Positions 55,290 through 64,000 of a DNA stretch of 64,000 nucleotides are shown piece by piece. Position numbers and translations under genes: made by a program. The DNA lies in NCBI GenBank assembly GCA_020002185.1, contig JAHLWY010000227.1, positions 17,375 to 81,374 on the forward strand, given 5' to 3'. A model generated the notes under the pieces. That model had not been told where the DNA came from. It worked only from the letters and a program-made list of their open reading frames with translations, and searched no databases. Source of the stretch: Paraescarpia echinospica (lineage: Eukaryota; Annelida; Polychaeta; Sabellida; Siboglinidae). Numbering within the stretch: the first letter of the stretch is position 1; each line of letters opens with the position of its first letter.

Positions 55290-56345
55290 CCGAATTACAT
55301 ACTTATGTATCATGCGTAGTATATATATATATATATATATATATTTGATTTGTATATGTTTTATTGTATTTCTACAATCAAGTATGAAAAACAAATTGTA
55401 CTTTTTATACATATATTCCTGGGGATATCGGAAAAAAGAAGGAGACTAAACAAATAAGACGGGTGTTGCGTAGAAAGGGTACGATATGTGATAGTGACTA
55501 ATTTGAATTGTATTCGATATGTAACTGAAGCCAATGCAACTGTCTAAGTAGGAGCATATATGGTGAGGAACGAGGTTCTTTTGGTACTACACGTGCTAAA
55601 CAATTCTGTACACGTTGGAGTTTAGCTGAGTCATATTTTAGCAATATCGTTCAGAAGTGAGCTGCAGTAGTCAAGGCTACTGCCAAATGGAGATACTGAA
55701 ATTGTTTTGGCAGTAGATAAAAACAAATGACGCCGAATTCGGCAGAAATCACATATATATCGTAGAAACTGGATTTGCATACTTGAGGAATGTTCTGGTG
55801 AAAGCTAAAATCACTGTCAAAGATAACACCTAGATTACGAACAGTATATCTTGGTGATGTACCATTTCCAAGCATTTTAACTGGAAAGTAGTTCACAACC
55901 TTGTTTCTTTGTTGTTTTTTGCCAATAATAATTATTAGTTTTATTCGGATTAAGTTTCAATTTACTTGCTTCCATCCAGAGCAAGCTGTCAGTGAGACAG
56001 TCATTTAAAGTTGATAGAGATGTCTGTGTGACAGTTGGTGAAAGTGATATATATACACCTGTGTGTCGTCAGCATACAAGTGATGATTTATATTATAATT
56101 AGCTATGACTCGACTAAGCAATGTAGTGTATAAGCTAAACAGAACAGGGCCAAGGACAGAACCTTGTGGGACCCCAAATGGAAGATGTTCTGGACAGGAC
56201 AGTGAGCCAGATATGTTAATGATTTGGTATCGATCTGAAGAGCCATGCTAGATATCCCAAAATATATATGAAGGCGATATAAAAGAATGTCGTGATCTAT
56301 TGTATCAAAAGCAGTTTATAGATCTAGTAGGGTGAAAACAGTATA
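55290..56345 (-). pseudogene. L2/CR1-like LINE reverse transcriptase fragment
   Basis: On the minus strand from 56345: a FTLLDL-stop-TAFDTIDHDI segment near 56320, GVPQGSVLGPVLFSLYTTLL near 56160, then YTVRNLGVIFDSDFSFHQNI near 55840, followed by a 3' tail to 55290. These are the order and signatures of a LINE reverse transcriptase. Stops and frameshifts throughout. Confidence 0.8.
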
Positions 56346-57955
56346 TTTGCTATTATCAATATTGCATACAATAAAATAAATAAATAACTAATAAAATAAA
56401 ATGTATTCTGCAAGACAAGGGTGTCATGTACGTGGCTATTTTCAGGTTCGTCGAAAACTGCTTCCTCACAACCATCGGAAAACATAACATCATCAACACA
56501 TTGAGATAAATCTTATCTACAAGACAATGACTTTGAACCACGGTGCCAAATAAACATTGTTCATAAACGCCATACGGCACGCAGTTATTAAGTAAGCCAG
56601 CGACCTTTGTGAATATGTTAGAAACACATTTGTTTTAAAAAATTGCTGAATTTACAGGGCGAGCTCCTACTGGGCATGCGCGGCAAACTTGCGGAAGTAG
56701 ATAATCATACGGGTTCTTTGCGATCTTATGGATTTCTGTTATCAGTTTTAACTCATCACATCTAGAATACTACGGTAAGCCCAACACTGGGCAATATTCC
56801 ACACTGGAATGTGTTTGCTGGCTGGCAAACAAGACAAAACATAATAAAAGGATAACAACTGTGGCGAATGGGGAGTATGTAAGGGGGGACTTCTAGTGAT
56901 ATGGAATTCCAGAGGCCGCCGGAACAGAGAAATAAGAAATGCAGATACCATTTTGCGGTTTTGGAGTTAGAGATGAGGAGTTTTGGAAGGCTGTACACGG
57001 ATGAGTCGGGTGGACGGACTGATGTTATTTCCCCTATGGTTGATGTCAGCACGACCACCCATTGTGTTGTACGTCATGATGGCCTTGTTGATGATGCGTC
57101 GAGTTTGGAGTCTAAACTAAAAAGGTAACAAGGGCTGTGGCACTGCTGGTTTGTCGGAAGATGCGATATTCTGATAGTCGCTGGACACATTCCTGGCAGC
57201 TTGAAAGATACAGTTGATGTGGATCCCAGACACTGGCGGCGCATTCCATGACAGGGCGGGTGAGACCCTTATAACTGGTGGTCAGGATTGATTATGGTCA
57301 ACATCTGTTCTATTTTATTTTTTCAGCAGTGGTTTGGAGTTTTGGATGTGTTTGCCCCAGTAGAGGTCATTGGTGTGCTAAAAATGTGCACTCTCCAGCT
57401 AGTTGATGGGTACCGCCAGATGCGAGGTATTATGATACTGCATCTGTCGATGACACACATGTGTTCAGATCGGGTAAACATGATGAAAATAAACTCTATC
57501 TAAAAGATGATAAAACATATTGCTCAAATGGTCTGACAAATTGCAGGTGTTATTAAACAAATATACTCATCTCGTAAGTGCGCGCACATGCAATGCATTC
57601 GTTCGTTCGTTCGCACGTGCTTTCTTTTTTGCGTTTGGTAAACACAATGTCATCTTCTACAATTGCTTGTTAAAATTGTAGTATAATACAACACTATCTT
57701 TGGATTTAATAAATATATATCAATACATTGACTGGTTTGGGCTCGTTTAGCTGTCACATTTAATTTAAAGCATCTACGTGCACAGTCACGATTCCGTTGT
57801 CGATTTGCCAACGAGCTATACATCGATGTCCACGCCGTACAAAGCAAATATTTAGACATTCTGGTTCAGGCATGATACATTTTCCGGTTCTTATTATTTT
57901 GCAAATCAGTGTAATTAGTTATGTTCATAAATAATTAGCCATGTGCATCTGAGCG
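56346..57955. other. no gene recognised
   Basis: AT-rich sequence with frames up to 98 codons on both strands without recognisable motifs. 56400-56580 resembles the exon-like repeat flanks (CATCATCAACACATTGAGAT, GACAAT). Nothing else is supported. Confidence 0.45.
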
Positions 57956-57959
57956 TTTA

Positions 57960-58440
57960 GTACAATATAATGCCACTTTGGCGAGACGAGACAGCTTCAC
58001 TAGGATAATGATTTCATAAGGAAAATTCATTATTAAATGGAATACGTTGTTGGGAAGACAGGAGAGCTTCACTAAGATAATGAGTTCATCAGGAAAATTA
58101 AGTATTAAACAGAATATGTTGTTAAATAAAAGTACACTATAGTGCCACGTTGGCGAGACAAGAACAGCTTCACTAAGATAATGAGTTCATAAGGAAAAGG
58201 CATCATTAAATAGAATCCGTTGTTAAATATAAGTACAATATAATGCCACGTTAGCGAGACCAGGACAACTCCACTAAGATAATGTGTTCATAAGGAAAAT
58301 GCATCATTAAATAGAATCCGTTGTTAAATATAAGTACAATATAATGCCACGTTGGCGAGACCAGGACAGCTTCACTAAGATAATGAGATCATAAGGATAA
58401 TTCATCATTAACTAGAATCCGTTGTGAAATATAAGTTTTA
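57960..58440. repeat. 101-102 bp minisatellite, about five units
   Basis: GTACAATATAATGCCAC or a close variant occurs at 57960, 58131, 58233 and 58334. Units carry GGCGAGAC, CAGCTTCACTAAGATAATGA and TCATAAGGA. The second unit is shortened by about 30 bp. The period equals that of the 1-6068 array, but the sequence is unrelated. Confidence 0.9.
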
Positions 58441-59344
58441 TTTTCAACATGCCCAAAGCCACCCCGTCTCTGAGTTTTCAATATAACAGACAGGGTTTTT
58501 TCCGCGTTTTTGTTCAGTTTTTTCCAGAAGAAAGTGCATCTTACTAAAAAGTTCTTATGAATCATTATAAGCTAATGCAATTGATATTATAAGTCAACAG
58601 CACATAATAAATAAGACTTCTTCTTATTTCAGGCAAATATGGGCAATCTATGTACTCAGTTGGTCACTTGTTGTAGTTATTTTAGTGCTGGTAGAATAGT
58701 TCTTTATAATAAGTGGGTATAACGTGTCACTTATAGCTTCTTACTTCAGGCAGTCCAGCCTGTCTTGCTGGTCCCACATATTAGAAGATTAAATCATAAT
58801 AAATGGCTTCACTAACAGCCACCAGGTCTGACAGAGTCACCTAGTTCAGTAACTTCTTGTTCACTGGTTCAGTAGTGCATTACTAAGGCAGAACAGAGTT
58901 GCAGTGTTATTGCATTACACAGTTTAGGTTAACATGTTTTGAGGAGATAGACCTAAAGATACAGTATGAGAGAACTTCATTCACACGTGTTGAAATTGCT
59001 GGGAAAGGTTTGGCTAGGTGCAACTACTGTGCTCATCAACAAAGTATCAAGGCCTACAGGATGCGGTCCCATCATAGAAACTGCGACATTTGCAAATCAT
59101 GCAAGAATGAGTAATATTTATGAATATGACTAAGATTAAATAAAAATAATGTAATAATGTTTCATCATTTGATCTAAAAGCTGTCAGCATTTGTGGCATG
59201 CTACTTGTAAAGAAGCTTCCGAATGTCAGGTAAGACAGTGATAACTTTAGATAAATGCTCTCCATGTTATCATTCAGTCCCGGTCCCTTTCAGGTCATAT
59301 AACAAATGGGGATCCATAACAAATATTTATTTTAAAAAGATTTA
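58441..59344. other. no gene recognised
   Basis: Single-copy sequence. The 71-codon frame at 58899-59114 has a Cys/His arrangement (CNYCAHQ...HHRNCDICKSC) like a small zinc-binding motif (reminiscent of transposase PiggyBac-type or LIM-like clusters), but with no further support. Confidence 0.35.
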
Positions 59345-59365
59345 AAACGATTGCCCCCCCCCCCC

Positions 59366-59905
59366 AAATTAACTCTAGATGGCAGATGGACAAGGAAGCC
59401 TTTTGCCATATCGAGAGTCCAATACGTTTTTATCTACGTGTATCCCGCCCGTTTAAGGTATGTCTCGATTTTATTTTTAAACATATTCATGTTACTAGCA
59501 CAAACATAATCAGGAGATACTATGTTCCAATAATTTAGAGTCCTTTGTGAGAACATTCTTACATATAGTCTACACTGCTCCTTTACTAATGTAACTTCAT
59601 GTCCTCTTTCATAACTGAGAAAAAAATATTTCTATCAATATTTTCATAACCATTCAATATTTTAAACACTTCTATCTGATCTCCTCTCAATCTACTAATC
59701 TATAGTGTTGTTAAAACAATTTTTTTAGGCGTATTTCGTAACTAAGATCACTCAGTTTTTGTATCATTTTAGTTACTCTCTTCTGCAATCTTTCTAGCAT
59801 ATCTATGTCCTTCCTGCGATATGGCCTGCACGCTTGAATATAATATTTTAAATGAGGCCTAACTATTGTTATGTACAGCGGTATTATTAGCTCTTTTCTT
59901 TTTTA
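59366..59905 (-). mobile_element. LINE 3' end, 5'-truncated (CR1/Rex-like)
   Basis: A copy of the 3' end of the LINE at 59938-61977. Shared starts TTAACTCTAGATGGCAG occur at 59369 and 59939. It is truncated near 59900 and carries multiple frame breaks. A poly(C) run lies at 59355-59366. Confidence 0.8.
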
Positions 59906-59937
59906 TTTAACAAGATTTAACAAGATTGCCATCCAGA

Positions 59938-61977
59938 GAATTAACTCTAGATGGCAGGTGGACAAGGAAGCCCTTTGGCTTATCAAGAGTCCAACCCTTT
60001 TATCTACATATATCCAGCCCTTCTGAGGTATGTGTCGATTTTATTTTTAAACATATTCACACTACTAGCACCCACACAATCATCAGATAATCTGTTCCAT
60101 TCATTCACAGTCCTTTGTGAAAATTAGAACTTTCTCACGTCTAATCTACACTGCTCCTTTACTAATGTAACTTCATGTCCTCTAGTCTTTCTATCTTTCT
60201 TAACTGAAAAAAACATATTTCTATCAATATTTTCATAACCATTCAATATTTTAAACACTTCTATCTGATCTCCTCTCAATCTCCTGGTCTCTAGTGTTGT
60301 TAAACCACATTCTTTTAGGCGTTTTTCATAACTAAGATCCCTCAGTTTTGGTATCATTTTAGTCGCTCTCCTCTGTACTCTTTCCAGCATATCTATATCC
60401 TTCTTGCGGTATGGCCTCCACGCTTGTATACAATATTCTAAATGAGGCCTAACTATTGTTTTGTACAGCGGTATTATTAGTTCTTTTTCTTTATATGCTA
60501 TATTTCGCCTAATCAATCCAAGGATTTGATTTCCTTTTGAAGCTGCAATTCCACACTGCTCTGAAACCTTCATGTCAGCACTAATTGTCAGCCCTAAGTC
60601 TTTTACAGTAGTATTTAGTACAGTTCCCCTCGCATTGTATATTCTACATATTCGTTCCTATGTCTCCTGTGTGAAAGCATTTACATTTCCCAAAATTGAA
60701 CAACATTTGCCACTTTTCAGACCATTTGATCAACCTGTCAAGATCATCTTGTAAATGCTGTCTATCTCCATCACTTTTAATCCTTCTAAACACTTGTATC
60801 ATCTGCAAATTTCAACACCTTGCTAGCTATAGCATCGTCCAAATCGTTTATATATATTAAGAATAATATAGGTCCCAGTACTGATCCCTGTGGAACCCCA
60901 CTCAAAACTGATTTCCAGTTTGAAGCCTCCCCATCAACAACTACCCGTTGCCTTCTGTCAATCAGCCATTTTTCTATCCAGTTAATTATACGCCATGGGC
61001 TTTTAGTTTAAGAAGTAATCTCTGATGTGGCACTTTGTCGAAAGCTTTTTGAAAATCTAAGTAGATGATATCTACTGGTGATCCATCATCTACCCACTTA
61101 GTGATATCTTCCAAAAAACATAACATATTTGTTAAGCATGACCTCGCTTTTAGAAACCCATGTTGAGATGGGTTTATCAAGTTATATTTAACAAGAAAAT
61201 GCACCATGTGATCTTTAATTAGTCTTTCTAATAATTTACAAATCACCGATGTTAAACTAACTGGTCTATAATTATTTGACTTGTTTCTCGAACCTTTTTT
61301 AAATAACGGTATAACGTTTGCTTCTTTCCATTCTAAAGGAACCATTCCCTCTTCTAATGACAAGTTGAAAACTGTTGCAAGCGGCATGCTAATTTGTTCT
61401 ACAATTTCCACTAGTAGTTTGGGTGGAATACCATCCACTCCAGGTGATTTATTTTCCTTCATAGCCCTAATTTTTTTAGCTACCATTTCTGGGGTTACAA
61501 TTAACTGTCTTAAATAGTCTGATTCTGCCCCCTTGAACTTAGCCTCTGGTACTGGCAGTGAACTAGTGTCTTCTCTGGTAAACACTGAACTAAAATACTC
61601 ATTTAGGTCTTCCGCCGTTAAGAGTCCTTCTGATATTATATTTCCAGCACTATCTTCTAGAGGACCGACCTTATCCTGAACTTTCTGTTTGCTTCGAACA
61701 TACGCATAAAAACTCTTGCTGTCATGTTTTATATTACAAGCTAATTTATGTTCATAGCTTCTCTTTGAATTTCTAATTTCAGCTGTAGCTTGGTTTAGTG
61801 CTTCTTTATAAATGTTGTAGTCTTCGTCATTTCCAGTACGTCTATATGACTTCCACATCATTTGTTTATACTTAATTTTTCTAATGGCTTCTTTCGATAA
61901 GTATTTATTTCTGGTCCGTTTCCCTTGTTTTTTGAAGGGAACAAATTTATCTACGATGCACTCTATTTCATTCTTTC
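59938..61977 (-). mobile_element. 5'-truncated CR1/Rex/Jockey-type LINE with reverse transcriptase
   Basis: Minus strand. From about 61975 a frame runs through KIKYKQMMWKSYRRTG, then reverse transcriptase domains: KENKSPGVDGIPPKLLVEIV, ANVIPLFKKGSRNKSNNYRP, SQHGFLKARSCLTNMLCF and IYLDFQKAFDKVPHQRLLLK, open to 60986. Beyond a stop and shifts come GVPQGSVLGPILFLIYINDL near 60890 and FADDTSV near 60805. The C-terminal part (60573-60124) has IPLYKTIVRPHLEYCIQAWR and YEKRLKECGLTTLETRRLRG. The endonuclease is missing; the 5' end abuts an (ATC)n run at 61978. Confidence 0.9.
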
Positions 61978-63600
61978 ATGATGATGATGATGATGTATGC
62001 AAACAGAGATTTTTAAATGTACACTTACCTGCGAACTTGCAACAGCCTTATCAGTAAACGAAATTTTCCTCTGCGTCTTACGACTAAGAGGACGTATTCC
62101 CAAACACCAGTCGTTTATAATGATTAACACAAGCACTGGCGCTCTATACTGCTATACGAACTTCCTTTCTCTCACTCGCCGCCTGCAGGTAAGAAAACAG
62201 GTATGCGGGTACACGGCGCAAGTGCTAACAAGTTGACTTCATCATTGACCACTCTCAGCACACATTTACTTCTAATTTACCAATAAAAACAGACCAGGAA
62301 GTTCGTAGCTTTCAGGCAGTGTGATAGACTACTTCTCTCGTCGCGGTTGCCTCTGGTTTGACGCAAACCCGCTGACTCACTCTAGTACGGAGTAAATCAC
62401 TCGTTGCCGTGGGCCGATCCCTTTATGGATCTAACTATCCCAGACTCATTCCAGGCCCGGGTACCGTTTCAATAAGATAACGAACCCATCAAGAACATTT
62501 ATGATCTAACAGAATACCTCGTTTAATTTAACGGATAATTTTTCAAGATAGTACTCTGTTGTAACAGTTCACTGTTTATGATCGATATGTTTTGCTTGTG
62601 AATGATCTAACCGCGTCGTTAATAACGAATGTTTTAGATAGTGTTTCTCTCACTGTTAGTGAACCACAATATTCTGTTTTTATAATTGCTAAGGATCGAA
62701 ATCGGTTTTCAAGAGGGAAATCGGGTTTGTGAGCTGATTAGAATGTTAGTGAAACGCCAGGTGGTATCACGCTATGTTTTTTGTATACACACCACTTGTG
62801 AATTACGAAGGGGGACGTTTCATGACACGAGAGGAGTTTTTAAACATCTCCTGTGTGACTAACGTCCAGTCTTTTGTCGGAGCGAGTTCTTCAGAAGCAA
62901 GCAACACTGTCTGCGGGGCTAAGCTCATGTGTCGTGCTCATATTAACCTACGAATGATTACCTGAACAAGAGATCGCGTCTGCTCTACCATGCGAACCGG
63001 TGCGTAATGATTGCCGTGGTAAGATAACGTCATAACAAGGACAATATGTCTACTTCATGTCACGGTGACACCGTCCAACACAGTGACTCATGGAGCCTTT
63101 TTGAAACATTCTTGTGCGGCATCGAGTCAACTCGTATAGAACTGAATACAACGGTACTCCGTTGATCTGTGATTCTACCACCCAGTGACCTACACACTGA
63201 GACATTGCGCCATGGCCCCGTGTGGCAATTTTGTCATAATTGTTGTTCCTGTAGTAGCTCAACATTTGTTGTCATATTGGTCTCCTTTGAGAAAGGTGAT
63301 ATAATAATAAGTAGATTTATTTCCTCATCCAGATGATATGCAATATATTTCAAGAGTAATGTAACACAGATGAGGTGGCTTCCAGAGAAGTACATCTTAT
63401 CGAGCTGGTAGCCAATTAAATCAACACACATATAGTGTACTCCCACACAAATAATGTTACGCATGTAAAGGTTATACAGTGCATTCAATTGCAATTGCAT
63501 CAGGTTAACGACTTCAGTAAATTACAGCTAGATATATTGTACCAATATAAAATAATTCACAAGCGAATTCCTTACAATATATAATTGGATTTAAACTTTA
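61978..63600. other. no gene recognised
   Basis: Begins with (ATG)n at 61978-61997. 63050-63265 has, on the minus strand, a possible tRNA-like head (GGCGCAATGTCTCAGTG and GGTCACTGGGTGG), perhaps a further SINE. Nothing else is supported. Confidence 0.4.
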
Positions 63601-63601
63601 A

Positions 63602-63960
63602 TTAATGCCAATTATAATGCTTATGGTTTAAGTTTAAAATATTTAGCGTTCTCGAATTTTTAATGTTTACAGATAATTTATTCAAAATTCGAGTCCCTAT
63701 TACTTCCAGGAAGTTCTCTCCAGATCTATGATTATGTCTAGGTATATATGAATTGTTCTCATGTCTGGAACTTCTGGTCATGAAATCACTATTACATTTG
63801 TAAAATTGGTGGAATAGACTAGGAAGTTGATTTATACGATGTTTATACAGAAATATTAAAAACATTAGTTTAAATAGTTCATGAACTTTAAGATCCCGAT
63901 GCAAGGCAATGGCACTGTCACGACGGTTACTCTTTGCTAATGATTTAAATAATATATTTT
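63602..63960 (-). pseudogene. LINE C-terminal tail fragment
   Basis: A 100-codon minus-strand frame (63904-63602) plus upstream codons. LFLIFLYKHRINQLPSLFHQ-type spacing, SDFMTRSSRHENNSYIPRHN and the following G-x-RILN segment resemble the C-terminus encoded by CR1/RTE-like LINEs. Isolated fragment. Confidence 0.6.
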
Positions 63961-64000
63961 GAACAACTTGTAATTTAGTTTAGTTTTACATGCTGATCCA

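Noticed and set aside
58899..59114. Zinc-finger protein gene
   Set aside because: A Cys/His cluster in one 71-codon frame is suggestive but has no supporting context or second motif.

Overview
The window is animal (metazoan) nuclear DNA rather than microbial or organellar DNA. It has an AT-rich host background with long microsatellites and minisatellites, tRNA-derived SINE-like repeats and several decayed non-LTR retrotransposons. It also holds GC-rich blocks of a Polinton/Maverick (adintovirus-like) integrated element. The repeat types fit an aquatic invertebrate such as a mollusc or other lophotrochozoan, but I cannot name the species. I see no intact host gene.

Layout. 1-6068 is a 101-bp minisatellite with a higher-order repeat. 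6013-6910 is a near-perfect 346-bp palindrome joining the minisatellite to the Polinton. 6911-~16100 is Polinton copy 1: a 5'-truncated protein-primed DNA polymerase on the + strand, converging on a tightly packed minus-strand block (protease, double-jelly-roll major capsid, PX-like core protein, penton-like minor capsid, a membrane protein, integrase with chromodomain, a 58-aa membrane protein, a proline-rich protein, a helix-rich basic protein, packaging ATPase). 16193-29019 and 36998-54431 are the arms of a giant inverted repeat. Each arm carries a mirrored penton-end piece of the Polinton. The 8-kb spacer holds the rest of Polinton copy 3 (NADAR, ATPase, helix-rich, proline-rich, 58-aa TM, integrase). 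From 54431 to the end there are retrotransposon remnants and a second short minisatellite.

Gene logic. The Polinton genes form a virion and genome-mobility module: polymerase and integrase for replication and insertion; major capsid, penton, PX-like protein, protease and ATPase for assembly and packaging. Order and overlaps are the same in copies 1 and 3, but sequence divergence indicates separate insertions. Copies 2 and 3 share an identical break and a shared truncation, so they arose by the inverted duplication. Every long gene in the copies carries stops or frameshifts, so all look like fossils; only some short structural genes remain open.

The most notable points are a NADAR (ADP-ribose glycosidase-family) gene at the ATPase end of copy 3, the giant inverted repeat, a conserved unannotated 58-aa membrane protein overlapping the integrase, and a TATA box conserved on top of the ATPase stop codon.
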